From Nocardiopsis sp. CNR-923 (GTDB taxonomy: Bacteria > Actinomycetota > Actinomycetes > Streptosporangiales > Streptosporangiaceae), in the NCBI RefSeq assembly GCF_001942255.1, contig NZ_MKKC01000087.1:62001-126000 (forward strand): 64,000 nucleotides of DNA, written 5' to 3'. Below the pieces are notes generated by a model, which worked only from the letters and a program-made list of their open reading frames with translations, did not search any database and was not told where the DNA came from. The position numbers and the translations under genes were made by a program. Of the stretch, positions 1 to 11,703 are shown piece by piece. How positions within the stretch are numbered: position 1 is the stretch's first letter; each line of letters begins with the position of its first letter.

Positions 1-400
1 GGGAACCGGGACATTCCTCCACGGCGCCTGAGGAGCCCGCGACGGCCCGATGGGCGCATCCCCCACGCTCCCGCCGGCATCCGTCCGGGCCTTGACCGAA
101 CCAGGCCCGTCGGGCGGTGTTCACCGGGCATTGGTCCGACCTCCTCTCGGCCCGTCGCTCCCCGAACCACGCGATGGTCGGCCTGCATGAAGGAATCCGC
201 CCTTCACAGATGACGAAATGAGCGGTTCGCAGTAGCGATGTCGGATCTATCGTCTTATCAGGTCTCGTGAAGCGCGAAGTCGAAGTCCGGCGGCCCCGAA
301 CCCCGTTCGGGTTCGAGGGGGTTCTGGAACGTCGACGCGCATTCACGTGGCCGTACGGCCCGGACCTCGGGAGTCCGCACGAGATCACAGGGAACACGAG
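1..400. other. No gene recognised
   Basis: I see no convincing coding region in these 400 bases. Short frames on both strands at about 258-458 mirror each other and have no recognisable motif or ribosome binding site. A moderately AT-richer patch lies at about 185-265. The stretch probably holds only the downstream region of the tRNA and of a gene beyond the left edge. Confidence 0.5.
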
Positions 401-441
401 AGCGCCACTGACCTGTCCGCGCAGGTCGGTGGCGCTTCTTT
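401..441. terminator. Stem-loop, likely terminator
   Basis: A 15-bp stem (401-415 against 422-436, one G-T wobble) with a 6-base loop is followed on the plus strand by TCTTT. It lies downstream of the minus-strand tRNA and could end transcription from either side. Confidence 0.6.
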
Positions 442-455
442 CGGGTCATAGAGGG

Positions 456-529
456 TAGGCCGGGCAGGACTCGAACCCGCGACCCAGGGATTATGAGTCC
501 CCTGCTCTAACCAGCTGAGCTACCGGCCC
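456..529 (-). tRNA. tRNA with CAU anticodon, probably tRNA-Ile2
   Basis: The minus strand folds as a 74-base cloverleaf: acceptor stem starting GGGCCGG, D-arm AGCTCAGCTGG, anticodon loop CTCATAA, T-loop TTCGAGT. The anticodon is CAT. The G-C-rich acceptor and the anticodon-arm context resemble tRNA-Ile2, whose C34 is modified to lysidine to read AUA, more than elongator tRNA-Met, but I cannot exclude Met. The first pair is G-U and the CCA end is not encoded. Confidence 0.85.
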
Positions 530-751
530 GCCGTCGTCGCAATCGTCATCCTAACAGGGTGCGTCAGGCGTTTCCGCGCCGGAAATCCGACGCCGAAGGG
601 GATTGGCGCACGGCGCCATCAGGGCACGGTCTCCTTGCGCGCACCTGGGTCGCCCCTCCCGGGGACGGTCGGTCTAGGGTGGTGAGGTGCGGCGCGCGCC
701 TGGTCGGACCCCAGCGCCCCGGCACCGACGCCGCTTCGTACCCGTTGGTAA

Positions 752-1900
<1,149 letters not shown>

Positions 1901-1908
1901 TAGGAAGC

Positions 1909-4416
1909 GTGAGTCTCATCGATGTGCTTCCGGCCGAACCCGACCCCGACTCCCTCTTCGAGGCGTTCGCTTTGTGGGCCGAGGAGCGGGGTCTCACGCT
2001 CTACCCGCACCAGGAGGAGGCCCTCATCGAGGTCGTCTCCGGGTCCAACGTCATCCTCAGCACCCCGACCGGCTCTGGCAAGAGCATGGTCGCCACGGGG
2101 GCGCTGTTCGCCGCCCTGTCCCGGAACGAGTGCGCGTTCTACACGGCTCCCATCAAGGCCCTGGTCTCGGAGAAGTTCTTCGACCTGTGCAAGATCTTCG
2201 GGACCGACAACGTCGGCATGATGACCGGCGACGCCAGCGTGAACGCCGACGCCCCCATCATCTGCTGCACGGCCGAGGTCCTGGCCCAGATCGCGCTCGC
2301 CGAGGGCGGCCGCGCCGACATCGGCACGGTGGTCATGGACGAGTTCCACTTCTACGCCGAGGCCGATCGCGGCTGGGCCTGGCAGGTGCCGCTGCTGGAG
2401 CTGCCCCAGTGCCAGTTCCTCCTCATGTCGGCCACCCTGGGCGACGTCACGCGCTTCGAGGAGGACCTCGACCGGCGCACCGGGCGGTCCACCTCCGTGG
2501 TCGCCTCGGCCGAGCGCCCGGTCCCCCTCTACTACGACTACCGGGTCACTCCTTTGCACGAGACCCTGGAGGAACTCCTGTCCACCGGCCAGGCTCCGGT
2601 GTACATCGTGCACTTCACCCAGGCGCAGGCGGTCGAGCGGGCGCAGTCGCTGACCAGCATCAACATGTGCACGAAGGCGGAGAAAGCAGCGATCGCCGAG
2701 GAGATCGGCAACTTCCGCTTCACCACCCGGTTCGGGCGCAACCTGTCGCGGTACGTGCGGCACGGCATCGGCGTGCACCACGCGGGCATGCTGCCCAAGT
2801 ACCGGCGCCTGGTCGAACGGCTGGCCCAGGCCGGGCTGCTCAAGGTCATCTGCGGCACCGACACCCTGGGCGTGGGCGTCAACGTGCCCATCCGCACCGT
2901 GCTCTTCACCGCGCTGAGCAAGTACGACGGCGTGCGGGTCCGCCGTCTGCGCGCCCGCGAGTTCCACCAGATCGCCGGGCGGGCCGGACGCGCCGGGTTC
3001 GACACCGTGGGCAACGTGGTCGCCCAGGCCCCCGAGCACGTGATCGAGAACGAGAAGGCGCTGGCCAAGGCGGGCGACGACGCCAAGAAGCGGCGCAAGG
3101 TCGTGCGCAAGAAGGCTCCCGAGGGCTTCGTCTCCTGGGACAAGGCGACGTTCGACAAGCTCATCGACGCCGAGCCCGAGCCGCTGACCTCCCGATTCCG
3201 CGTCAGCAACGCCATGCTGCTCAGCGTGATCGGCCGCCCCGGCAACTGCTTCACAGCCATGCGGCACCTGCTCACCGAGAACCACGACGACCGCAGGACG
3301 CAACGCCGCCACATCCGCGAGGCGATCGCCATCTACCGGTCGCTGCTCGATGGCGGCATCGTCGAGACCCTGCCCGAACCGGACGAACAGGGCCGGACCG
3401 CCCGCCTCACGGTGGACCTCCAGGCCGACTTCGCGCTCAACCAGCCGCTGTCCACGTTCGCTCTGGCGTCCCTGGAACTGCTCGACGCCGCCTCACCCAG
3501 CTACGCGCTCGACGTGCTCAGCGTCGTGGAGTCCACCCTGGACGACCCCCGACAGATCCTCGGCGCCCAGCTCAACAAGGCCCGCGGTGAGGCCGTCCAG
3601 CGAATGAAGATGGACGGGATCGAGTACGAGGAGCGCATGGAGCGGCTGGAGGAGGTCGACTACCCCAAGCCGCTGGTGGAACTGCTCGACCACGCCTACG
3701 AGGTCTACCGGCGCGGCCACCCGTGGGTGGGCGACCATCCGCTGCGGCCCAAGTCGGTGGCGCGCGACATGTTCGAGCGGGCGATGACCTTCACCGAGTA
3801 CGTGGGCTTCTACGAGCTGGCCCGCTCCGAGGGGCTGGTGCTGCGCTATCTGGCGAGCGCCTACAAGGCCCTCAACCAGACCGTGCCCGACGACGCCAAG
3901 ACCGAGGAGTTGCGCGATCTCGTCGAGTGGCTCGGCGAACTGGTCCGCCAGGTCGACTCCAGCCTCCTGGACGAGTGGGAGCGGCTCACCAACCCCGAGG
4001 AGGAGTCCCCCGGCGGGGAGTCCGAGCCGGAGGAGCGGGTCCGCCCGGTCACCGCCAACACCCGGGCGTTCCGAGTCCTGGTGCGCAACGAGCTCTTCCG
4101 CCGGGTCGAGTTGGCCGCCCGCCGCCGCTATGACGAACTGGGCGCGCTGGACTCCGACGACGGATGGGACGCCGAGGCCTGGGAGGAGGCCCTGGAGGAC
4201 TACTTCGACGAGCACGACGAGATCGGGACCGGTCCCGACGCGCGCGGTCCCGCGCTGCTGCTCATCGAGGAGGAGGACGGGCTCTGGCGGGTCAGGCAGG
4301 TCCTGGCCGACCCTGCGGGCGACCGCGACTGGGGGATCAGCGCCGAGGTCGACCTGGCCGCCTCCGACGCCGAGGGCCACGCGGTCGTGCGGGTCACCGA
4401 CGTCGACCGGCTCTGA
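1909..4416 (+). CDS. DEAD/DEAH-box helicase with DUF3516 C-terminus
   Basis: An 835-residue superfamily 2 RNA/DNA helicase. Walker [10 protein letters not shown] is at 51-59, motif II DEFH at 144-147, motif III SAT at 174-176 and motif [13 protein letters not shown] at 353-363. The C-terminal half matches the actinobacterial DUF3516 arrangement found in Ski2-like helicases, and an acidic linker [13 protein letters not shown] occurs near residue 700. The start is GTG at 1909. The exact substrate is not predictable from sequence; a role in RNA turnover or ribosome maintenance is inference. It faces the ribD genes tail to tail, with 36 bases between stops. Confidence 0.9.
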   Translation: MSLIDVLPAEPDPDSLFEAFALWAEERGLTLYPHQEEALIEVVSGSNVILSTPTGSGKSMVATGALFAALSRNECAFYTAPIKALVSEKFFDLCKIFGTDNVGMMTGDASVNADAPIICCTAEVLAQIALAEGGRADIGTVVMDEFHFYAEADRGWAWQVPLLELPQCQFLLMSATLGDVTRFEEDLDRRTGRSTSVVASAERPVPLYYDYRVTPLHETLEELLSTGQAPVYIVHFTQAQAVERAQSLTSINMCTKAEKAAIAEEIGNFRFTTRFGRNLSRYVRHGIGVHHAGMLPKYRRLVERLAQAGLLKVICGTDTLGVGVNVPIRTVLFTALSKYDGVRVRRLRAREFHQIAGRAGRAGFDTVGNVVAQAPEHVIENEKALAKAGDDAKKRRKVVRKKAPEGFVSWDKATFDKLIDAEPEPLTSRFRVSNAMLLSVIGRPGNCFTAMRHLLTENHDDRRTQRRHIREAIAIYRSLLDGGIVETLPEPDEQGRTARLTVDLQADFALNQPLSTFALASLELLDAASPSYALDVLSVVESTLDDPRQILGAQLNKARGEAVQRMKMDGIEYEERMERLEEVDYPKPLVELLDHAYEVYRRGHPWVGDHPLRPKSVARDMFERAMTFTEYVGFYELARSEGLVLRYLASAYKALNQTVPDDAKTEELRDLVEWLGELVRQVDSSLLDEWERLTNPEEESPGGESEPEERVRPVTANTRAFRVLVRNELFRRVELAARRRYDELGALDSDDGWDAEAWEEALEDYFDEHDEIGTGPDARGPALLLIEEEDGLWRVRQVLADPAGDRDWGISAEVDLAASDAEGHAVVRVTDVDRL

Positions 4417-4452
4417 GGCAGTGCTCGCTCTGGGCCTCCGCTTCGCCGCGCG

Positions 4453-4935
4453 CTACCGGCCGCCGCCCGCCAGCAGGTGGGCGTTGGCCTCGCGCACACC
4501 CGCGGCCAGGTCGGGACGCTCCACGACCTCCCGCCCCGAGCGGCGCAGCCGTTCGGCGCCGTCGCAGTCGACGAACAGCTCCGGCTCGCGCCAGGCGAAG
4601 ACCACGCGCGGGATCGGGGTGCCCCGCACCAACTCCGCGCAGGACACGGGGCGGGAGGCGCGGGCGCTGCACGGTTCCAGCGACGTGTAGAGAGTGGCCC
4701 CGGACAGGCGGGGGTCGGCCGCGTCCACCTCCCGGAGCGCGACCTCCTCGGCATGGTCGTGCGGGGAGTCCCGGCGCGAGTAGCCCTCGCCCAGGACCGT
4801 CCCGTCGGCGGCGACCACGACCGCGCCGACGGAGAAGGCCGTGGTCGAGGGCGGACAGTTGCGCGACAGCTCGACGGTCCGGCGCAGCCAGTGCGCGTCG
4901 GCGTCGCCCTCGGCCGGCCGCGGTCCGGTGCTCAC
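4453..4935 (-). CDS. RibD-type deaminase (cytidine/dCMP deaminase fold)
   Basis: A 160-residue zinc deaminase. HAE at 61-63 supplies the zinc histidine and catalytic glutamate, and Cys89 (EPCS) and Cys99 (PVSC) the other ligands. It overlaps the reductase gene by four bases (ATGA), so the two are translationally coupled. In most bacteria these two activities are one RibD polypeptide, which deaminates and then reduces the pyrimidine intermediate of riboflavin synthesis; here they are separate proteins. Assignment to riboflavin is from context, since the fold also serves other nucleoside deaminases. Confidence 0.8.
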   Translation of the reverse strand: MSTGPRPAEGDADAHWLRRTVELSRNCPPSTTAFSVGAVVVAADGTVLGEGYSRRDSPHDHAEEVALREVDAADPRLSGATLYTSLEPCSARASRPVSCAELVRGTPIPRVVFAWREPELFVDCDGAERLRRSGREVVERPDLAAGVREANAHLLAGGGR

Positions 4936-5630
4936 TCCCCCGCCCCCAGCCGGTAGCGCAGGACGGCGACGTCGCCGATCGCGCGGCTCTCGACCAGGCG
5001 CATGGGCGACGCGGGGCCGTGCGGGAACGCTGCGGGCAGGACGAAGCGCGGGGCGTCCGCCTCGCCCACGAAGAACGGGGCGACCGCCAAGCGGAGTTCG
5101 TCCACCAGGCCCGAGGCGAGGAAGAGCGTGTGGATGTGGCCGCCGCCCTCCACGAGCAGGCGCCGGACCCCGCGCGCGGCCAGGTCGGCCAGGATCGCCT
5201 CGACGGTGGGCGGGTCCCCGGCGTCCACGACCTCGGCGGGGGGCTCGGCGGTCGGCCGAGCGGCCAGGCGCGCGCGGGCCAGGTCCACCCCGTCGCCGCC
5301 GGAGTAGACGACCGCACCGGCGTCACCGGTCGCGAACAGGCGCGCGGAGGGATCGACGTCACCGCCCCGGGTGACCACGGCCTTGAGCAGGTGCTCGGTG
5401 CGTCCCTGCGCGCGGCGGCGCTCGCGCAGCGCCGGGGAGCGCACAAGGAGCCTGGGATCGTCGGCGCGCAGCGTGCCGACGCCGACGAGGATGGCGTCGC
5501 ACTCGGCACGCAGTTCGTCGATCTCGGCGAAGTCGGCCTCGTTGGACAGCCGCAGTCGTTCGGGGCCGGTGTCGTCGATGCGTCCGTCGACCGACATGGC
5601 GCAGCTCAGGATGGTGTGGGGACGGTCCAT
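4932..5630 (-). CDS. Pyrimidine reductase, RibD C-terminal family
   Basis: A 232-residue NADPH-dependent reductase of the RibD C-terminal/dihydrofolate-reductase fold. It opens with the family start TILSCAMSVDGRI, has DAILVGVGTLRADDPRL (about 45-61) and the nucleotide-binding segment LLVEGGGHIHTLFL (about 138-151). It is first in a two-gene unit with the deaminase. It would reduce the ribosyl side chain in riboflavin synthesis, or a related pyrimidine; no other rib genes are nearby. Confidence 0.82.
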   Translation of the reverse strand: MDRPHTILSCAMSVDGRIDDTGPERLRLSNEADFAEIDELRAECDAILVGVGTLRADDPRLLVRSPALRERRRAQGRTEHLLKAVVTRGGDVDPSARLFATGDAGAVVYSGGDGVDLARARLAARPTAEPPAEVVDAGDPPTVEAILADLAARGVRRLLVEGGGHIHTLFLASGLVDELRLAVAPFFVGEADAPRFVLPAAFPHGPASPMRLVESRAIGDVAVLRYRLGAGE

Positions 5631-6208
5631 CCCCCCAGGCTAGCCGCGCGCGGCGGGATCGGGCCCGGGCGCGGCGCGGGTGCGGGGAGCACGCTCACCG
5701 GGGGTTTTCGGCCGGGACCCGACCCCGGCTCCTCCTGCGCATTGTCGCCCGCGGAACGCTATTCGCGCAGGCAGCGAGAACGCATCGTGAATTACTCACC
5801 CGTATTCACGGCGACCTTATTCTACTCCGCTCTGTATGCACCCGGTGGCACTTTGCCGACATACGCGGACAACGCACCTTCCGACACCTGTTCGAGGAAC
5901 CGGCCCCGAGCTGGCCGTCGCCATCCCCCGGAGGCGGCGAACCGCTCTCCCCGCGGCCCGCGCGGGCCCGCCGGAGCGGGCCGCGCGCGGCTCACACCCC
6001 CTCACCGATTCCTCACAAAATGGACATTAGGGGTGTACGTCACGCCTGGCCCGAGATTGGAGTAACGCCCGACAGGCGAGCGGACAAGGGCGTCCCCACC
6101 CCGCTTTTCTCCAACCCGTATCCTCTACTCGGTTAACAAACACCGCCCGTGAGGAATACAATCCCAGGAGTCGACCACACTTCCCCACCTCACGACCAGA
6201 GGACGGCG
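5631..6208. other. Intergenic region between divergent genes
   Basis: A 578-base gap with no convincing gene. From about 5760 to 5900 it becomes richer in A and T, and contains an inverted repeat CGTGAAT (5786-5792) / ATTCACG (5804-5810), a possible regulator site. The part at 6020-6200 probably holds the promoter of the methyltransferase gene; I could not fix a -10/-35 pair with confidence. Confidence 0.4.
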
Positions 6209-7096
6209 ATGTCGCGATTCACCTCCCCCGATTTCCTGAGGCAGGCGGGGGGCAAACACGTCCGGGCCAATCCGCCGCCCACCGTCGACCTGGCCCAGCC
6301 CAGCATCGCTCGGCTGCGCTCCTTCCACCTCAAGGGCAAGGACCACTTCGAGAGCGACCGCGAGTTCGCCTCACGCGCCGACGACGCCGCGGCCGGCTTC
6401 CAGGAGATCGTGCTCGGTGAGCGAGCCTTCCTCCAGCGCGCGGTCCGCTTCCTCGTCGAGGAGGCGGGGGTCAGACAGTTCCTCCAGTTCGGCTCCGGTC
6501 TGCCGGCTCCGGGGGACCCGCACGAGATCGCACTCGCCAGCGATCGGCACGCCCGCGTCGTCTACGCCACCGACGACCCCATGGTGCTGACCCACCTCCG
6601 AGCCCTGATCTGTGACGGCCGCACCGTCACGGCCGTGCGCGGCGGGCTGACCGAACCCGGCCAGGTCCTGCGCGACGACGAGACCCGCCGCTTCATCGAC
6701 CTCGACCAGCCGGTCGGACTCCTGCTCACCGGCGTCGTGCCGCACGTGTCCGACGACGAGGACCCGGCCGGGCACATCGCGACCCTGCGCGCGGCGTTCG
6801 CCCCCGGAAGCCACGTCGTCCTCAGCCACTACTGCCGCCCCGACCCGGGCCAGTACTCCAAGGACGCGATCCGGGCCACCCGGCTGGAACGGGTCTTCGT
6901 CGAGCACCTCGGCTCCGGGTGGTGGCGCGGACGCCGCGCGGTGGAGTCCTTCCTGGACGGCTGGGAGATCCTCCCCCCCGGAATGCTCGAAGTACAGCGG
7001 TGGCGCACCCTGCCCGTCGCGCCGCCCGTCCCGGGCACCTACCAGATGCCCCGCCGCAACCGTCGGCTGATCCTCGGCGGTGTGGGCCGGATCTGA
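6209..7096 (+). CDS. SAM-dependent methyltransferase, DUF574 family
   Basis: A 295-residue protein of the actinobacterial DUF574 (Methyltransf_19) family. FLQFGSGLPA (about 94-103) is the altered SAM-binding glycine motif, followed by VVYATDDPMV (acidic loop) and LLLTGVVPHV. The start at 6209 is preferred because AGAGGA lies five bases upstream; an in-frame start 60 bases earlier lacks a binding site. These proteins are abundant in actinomycetes and their substrates are mostly unknown. No biosynthetic genes adjoin it. Confidence 0.85.
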   Translation: MSRFTSPDFLRQAGGKHVRANPPPTVDLAQPSIARLRSFHLKGKDHFESDREFASRADDAAAGFQEIVLGERAFLQRAVRFLVEEAGVRQFLQFGSGLPAPGDPHEIALASDRHARVVYATDDPMVLTHLRALICDGRTVTAVRGGLTEPGQVLRDDETRRFIDLDQPVGLLLTGVVPHVSDDEDPAGHIATLRAAFAPGSHVVLSHYCRPDPGQYSKDAIRATRLERVFVEHLGSGWWRGRRAVESFLDGWEILPPGMLEVQRWRTLPVAPPVPGTYQMPRRNRRLILGGVGRI

Positions 7097-7185
7097 ACCC
7101 GTCGCCCCCTCGTCCCCCGCGTTGGAGCCCCTCCGGCCCGGCAGCGGGTGAGGGGCGTCGTGCCTCCCGCCCCCGCGCACCACGA

Positions 7186-7210
7186 AGGGCCCTCCCACGG
7201 GGAAGGCCCT
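7186..7210. terminator. Short stem-loop downstream of tRNA-Asn
   Basis: AGGGCC (7186-7191) pairs with GGCCCT (7205-7210), immediately after the 3' end of the minus-strand tRNA. Reading leftward the hairpin is followed by TTCGT. Probable tRNA terminator. Confidence 0.4.
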
Positions 7211-7216
7211 CACTCG

Positions 7217-7289
7217 CTCCCGCGACTGGACTCGAACCAGTAACCTGCCGGTTAACAGCCGGCTGCTCTGCCAATTGAGCTACGCGGGA
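7217..7289 (-). tRNA. tRNA-Asn (GUU)
   Basis: A 73-base cloverleaf on the minus strand: acceptor TCCCGCG/CGCGGGA, D-arm GCTCAATTGGCAGAGC, anticodon loop CTGTTAA with GTT anticodon, T-loop TTCGAGT and discriminator G. CCA is not encoded. Confidence 0.95.
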
Positions 7290-7452
7290 CCGCGTTCGGC
7301 AGCGTTGCGACGGGGGTCCGCTGCGACAGGAAACAGCCTAGCGCGCTCGCGGAGTGCTCGCGACCGGTGTCGGGCCGTGTGGCCGCGGCCACGACGCGGT
7401 AACGTCAGGGCACGAACCGTCCCACCGCCACCAAGGCCTGGAGAGGGAGCCC

Positions 7453-7791
7453 ATGCGCTACCGGATCACCTTCGCCGCCGGACTCGCCGTCGGTTACGTC
7501 CTGGGCGCCAAGGCGGGCAGAGCCCGCTACGAGCAGCTCGTCCGCACCGCACGCAAGGTGGCCGACAGCCCCGTCGTGCAGGAGGTGGCCGGGCTCGTCG
7601 GCGCACAGGTCAGCAACGCGGGGCGCACGGTCTACGACAAGGCCGTCGACACCCTTCCGATCACCTCGCTACGCGACTTCCTCGCCCGCCCCACGGAGGA
7701 TGAACGGGATCTCGTCGAGTGGGAGCGGCACATGGCCGAGGGCCGCCCGTCGAGCGCCAACGGCTCGCCCGAGAGCCCTCAGGGCAGCTAG
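7453..7791 (+). CDS. YtxH-like small membrane-associated protein
   Basis: A 112-residue protein beginning with a short hydrophobic, glycine-rich segment (ITFAAGLAVGYVLGAKAGRARYEQL, given here in part), the hallmark of YtxH-like proteins. A mostly helical, charged remainder follows. The RBS GAGAGGGAG supports the ATG at 7453. Its stop codon shares one base with the GTG start of the next gene, so the two are coupled. Function unknown. Confidence 0.7.
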   Translation: MRYRITFAAGLAVGYVLGAKAGRARYEQLVRTARKVADSPVVQEVAGLVGAQVSNAGRTVYDKAVDTLPITSLRDFLARPTEDERDLVEWERHMAEGRPSSANGSPESPQGS

Positions 7792-8309
7792 TGGGCCTGT
7801 TCGGCCGCGGGGTGCCCGAGTCGGTCCGCGCTCGGCTGGAGCGCGGCGAGCGCGTGCTCGCCCACGCGCCGGTGCGCGCGGCCGGGGGCGAGCAGCCCCT
7901 CCTGGTCGCGACCACGCGTGCGCTGTACCTGCCCGACGGCCGTGCGGTGCCCTGGCAGGACATCGACCAGGCCAGGTGGACCCCGGACACGCTGACCTTC
8001 GACGAGGAGGGCGAGGGGCGGCGGACCGTCCGGCTGCGCGCGGAACCGGCCGAGGACGCCGTCGACTACCGCCGCATGGCCGAGACGGTCGCCGAGCGCG
8101 TCACCGCCACCATCCTGGTCAACCGGTTCGTACCCTACCCCCGCGGCGACTCGGCCACCGGCTTCCGCCTGGTGGCGCGCCGACCGCCCGGAAGCAGTGA
8201 GGCACGCTGGCGCGTGCACCTGAGTGAGGGCCTGGACCCGAAGGACCAGGCCCTCTCCGACGCCGTCTCACGCGTCCTGGCCGTCCTCCGGGAACAGATG
8301 GGCGTCTGA
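7791..8309 (+). CDS. Conserved actinobacterial protein, PH-like
   Basis: A 172-residue soluble protein starting with GTG at the last base of the preceding stop codon. Its layout (an N-terminal GERVLAHAPV, then a strand-rich stretch LLVATTRALYLPDGRAVPW) resembles bacterial PH-like proteins that share the phrase for 'rewriting' membrane-proximal domains. No catalytic motif is visible. Coupled to the YtxH-like gene; function unknown. Confidence 0.6.
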   Translation: MGLFGRGVPESVRARLERGERVLAHAPVRAAGGEQPLLVATTRALYLPDGRAVPWQDIDQARWTPDTLTFDEEGEGRRTVRLRAEPAEDAVDYRRMAETVAERVTATILVNRFVPYPRGDSATGFRLVARRPPGSSEARWRVHLSEGLDPKDQALSDAVSRVLAVLREQMGV

Positions 8310-8372
8310 CACCCGCTCTCGCGAACTCGGCACGAGGCTCGGAGCACCGAGCACCGGGCCCTTCGTCCTCGC

Positions 8373-11337
8373 CTACGCCCGCCGCTCGTCCCCCGCTCCC
8401 GGCTCGGCTCCTCCCGCAGAACCCGGTGCGTCCCTCGCGGCGATCCCCCGGGCGAGGACCTCCGCCAGGTGCAGGGCGCGACGGCCGGTGCCCTGGTCGA
8501 TCTGGGTCCGGCAGCTGTAGCCGTCGGCGAGGACCAGGGTGTCCGCGTCCGCCGCGCGCACCCGGGGCAGGAGTTCGCGCTCCCCGATAGCGGCGGAGAT
8601 CTCGTAGTGCCCCTCGGTGAACCCGAAGTCGCCGGCGAGTCCGCAGCAGCCCGAGTCCAGGACCTCGCCGTCGATCCCCGCCCTGGCGATGAGTGCGCGC
8701 TCGGCGTCGAACCCCATCACGGCGTGCTGGTGGCAGTGCACCTGGGCCAGCGCCCTGGCCGAGAGCCGGGGCGGCCGCCACTCGGGAGCGTGGACGTCGA
8801 GAAACCCCGCCAGGGTGTGCACGGCTCCCGCGACCCGCTCGCTCGCGGGGCCGGGCAGCAGCTCCACCAGGTCGTGGCGCAGAGCCGCCGTGCAGCTGGG
8901 CTCCAGTCCGACCACGGGCAGCCCCTGGGCCACGAGCGGCTCCAGGGCGCGCACGGCACGGCGCATCACCGCGCGGGCGACGCCGAGTTGGCCGGTCGAC
9001 ACCCACGTCAGCCCGCAGCACACCCGGCCCTCGGGGAGCACGACCGTGAAGCCCGCGTCCTCCAACACGCGGGTGGCGGCCGCGAGCACTCCCGGGTTGA
9101 GGTGGTTGCCGAAGGTGTCGGGCCACAGGACGACCCGTCGGCCGGCCGCCCGGCCCCGGCCGCGCCGCTGGCGGCGGCGGAAGGCCCGGGTGAAGGTCGT
9201 GGTGGCGAAGGCGGGAAGGTCGCGCTGAACGGCCACCCCGGCGAGCCGCTTGGCCAGGCCCGAAACGCCGGGAAGCCGGGCGACCCGGTTGGCCTCGGCC
9301 GGGGCCAGCGTGGCCAGCCGGGCCCAGAACGGCAGCCAGCCCATCGAGTAGTGCGCGGCGGGGCGCGGACGCCCCCGGTAGTGCTGGTGCAGGAACTCGG
9401 ACTTGTAGGCGGCCATGTCCACGTTGACCGGGCAGTCGCTCAGGCAGCCCTTGCACGACAGGCACAGGTCGAGGCTCTCGCGCACCTCCTCCGACCGCCA
9501 GCCGTCGGTGATGACCTCCCCCTTGGCCATCTCGAACAGCAGGTGGGCCCGCCCGCGCGTGGAGTGCCGCTCCTCTTGGGTGACCTGGTAGCTCGGGCAC
9601 ATGACGCCGGGCCCGCTCTGGCGCCGGCACTTGCCCACGCCCGAGCAGCGGCGCAGGGTCCGCGCGAAGTCGCCGTCGTCGTCGGCGTAGGCGAGGGCGA
9701 CCTCCGACACCAGGGGCAGTTCGGGGCGGTCGTCGGCGGCCACCCGGATGTCGGCGTCCAGGGGCAGCGGGTCGACGATGATGCCGGGGTTCATCACCCC
9801 GTCCGGGTCCCACACGCGCTTGAACGCACCGAACGCCCGGATGATCCCCTCCGGGTACATGCGGTGGAGCAGTTCCGAGCGGGCCTGACCGTCGCCGTGT
9901 TCGCCGGACAGGGAGCCGCCGTGCGCGACGACCAGGTCGGCGGCCTCCTCCATGAACGCCCGGTACTCCCTCCGGCCCCGTTCGTGCGTCAGGGCGAAGT
10001 CGATACGCACGTGCAGGCACCCGTCGCCGAAGTGGCCGTAGACGACGCCGAAGCGCCCGTGCCGCTCCATGAGCGTGTCGAAGTCACGCAGGTAGCCGCC
10101 CAGATTCTCCGGTGGGACGGCGGCGTCCTCCCAGCCCGACCAGGCGTCGTCCCCGCTCGGCGTGCGCTGGGTGAGCCCGGCCCCCTCCTCGCGGATCCGC
10201 CAGAGCGCCCGTTGCTGTGCGGCGTCGGTGACCACGACGGCGTCCTGCGGCCGGGACGCGCCCTTGAGTTCGGAGAGCATCCGTTCCGCCGCCCCGGCGG
10301 CCTCGGCTGGCTCCGCTCCCGCGATCTCCACCAGGAGCCAGGCGCCGCCCTCGGGCAGGGAGACGCGGCTCCGGGAACCGTGGCGGTCCAGGGCCGCGAC
10401 CATGCGGTCGTTGATGCCCTCCGCGGTCAGCGGCGCGTGGCCGAGCAGGTCGGGCACGGCGTCGGCGGCCGTGGCGGCGTCGGGGTAGCCCAGGACCGCC
10501 AGGGCGCGGGCGGGCGGCGACTCGACCAGGCGGACGGTGGCGCCCAGGACGAAGGCGCAGGTTCCCTCGGTGCCGACCAGGGCCGCGGCGACGTCGCGGC
10601 CTTCTCGGGGAGCAGCCGGTCCAGGGCGTAGCCGGAGACGCGGCGCCGGAACTCGGGCATGGCGGTGCGCAGGTCGGCGCGATGCTCCTCGACGAGCCGG
10701 TCGAGTTCGGTGTAGATCCGGCCCTCGCGTCCGGGCCGCCGGGTCAGCTCCGCCCACTCATCGGGGGTGTGGCGGGAGCCGACCGTCATGCGGGTGCGTC
10801 GGCGAGGAGGACGTCGAGGGCGACGATGTTGTCGGCGGTGGTGCCCCAGGCCACGGAGTGGGAGCCGCAGGCGTTGTTGCCGACCATGCCGCCGACGGTG
10901 CAGCGGCTGTGCGTGGAGGGGTCGGGGGCGAAGGTGAGCCCGTGGGCGGACGCCGCCTCTCGGAGGTCGTCGAGGATGACGCCGGGCTGCACTGTGGCGG
11001 TGCGGGCGACGGGGTCGATGTGCTCGATGGCGCGCAGGTGGCGCGAGGTGTCGATGACGACCCCCGTGCCGATGGCGTTGCCCGCGATCGACGTGCCGCC
11101 GCCCCGGGGCACGACCGGGACGCCGTGCTCGGCACAGGTGCGGACGGCGGCCGCACAGTCGTCGACGGTCTCGGGGATGACGACGCCGAGGGGAACGCGT
11201 CGGTAGTTGGAGGCGTCGGAGGTGTACAGGGCGAGCGTTCCGGGATCGAAGGCGACCGTCCCCCGGATCCGGCGCTCCAGGTCGCGGCGAAGGTCTGCGG
11301 GGGCGGTGCGGGAGGTGGAGTTCTGCGCGTCGGCCAT
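8373..11337 (-). CDS. FAD-linked oxidase with Fe-S/CCG domains (two bases missing)
   Basis: A D-lactate/2-hydroxyacid dehydrogenase-like enzyme of about 988 residues. The N-terminal FAD-binding PCMH part contains VPRGGGTSIAGNAIG and TVGGMVGNNACGSHS. A central oxidase C-terminal domain carries GHFGDGCLHVRID. Then follow cysteine clusters (CSGVGKCR, CLSCKGCLSDCP) for [4Fe-4S] centres, and CCG domains (VCCGLTW, DSGCCGLAGDFGF). The frame breaks near 10600 (GAGAAGGCC for GAGAAGGGCC) and near 10798 (GACGCACC for GACGGCACC); both heal with one G. Such enzymes pass electrons from lactate-type substrates to the membrane chain. It is convergent with the gene to its left. Confidence 0.87.
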
Positions 11338-11703
11338 GTCCCCAGCGTGGCCGTCCGGGCCGGGGCGTGGCAACCGCGGCGCGCCCCCGGATCGTCGCCG
11401 GTCTGGGCGGCACGGCCGGTGCGCGCTGCCCGCGGAGCGCGGCGCGGACTCCGTCGGGTGCGGTCCTTCGACGGCGCGGGGACAGCCGCATCTGATGGGC
11501 CCGGATCAGCCCCACCCGTGACGGGCGGCGCCGGAACCAGCGCTCGTGGCCGCCCCGCACGGATGCTCCAGTGGGGGTCGGGGGCGGGTGGCCGCGGCAC
11601 GCACCTGCCGTGTCGGCACGCGACGGACCCCACACGCCGCATGCCGTTCCAGGCAGCGCGTGATGTCCTTCTCCGACGGCCCGCCGGGGAAGTCACCACG
11701 TGC
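11338..11703. other. Gap without recognisable gene
   Basis: The 366 bases between the oxidase start and the GH18 stop hold no frame with a recognisable protein. They probably contain the oxidase promoter. Frames that cross it are continuous with antisense shadows of the neighbours. Confidence 0.4.
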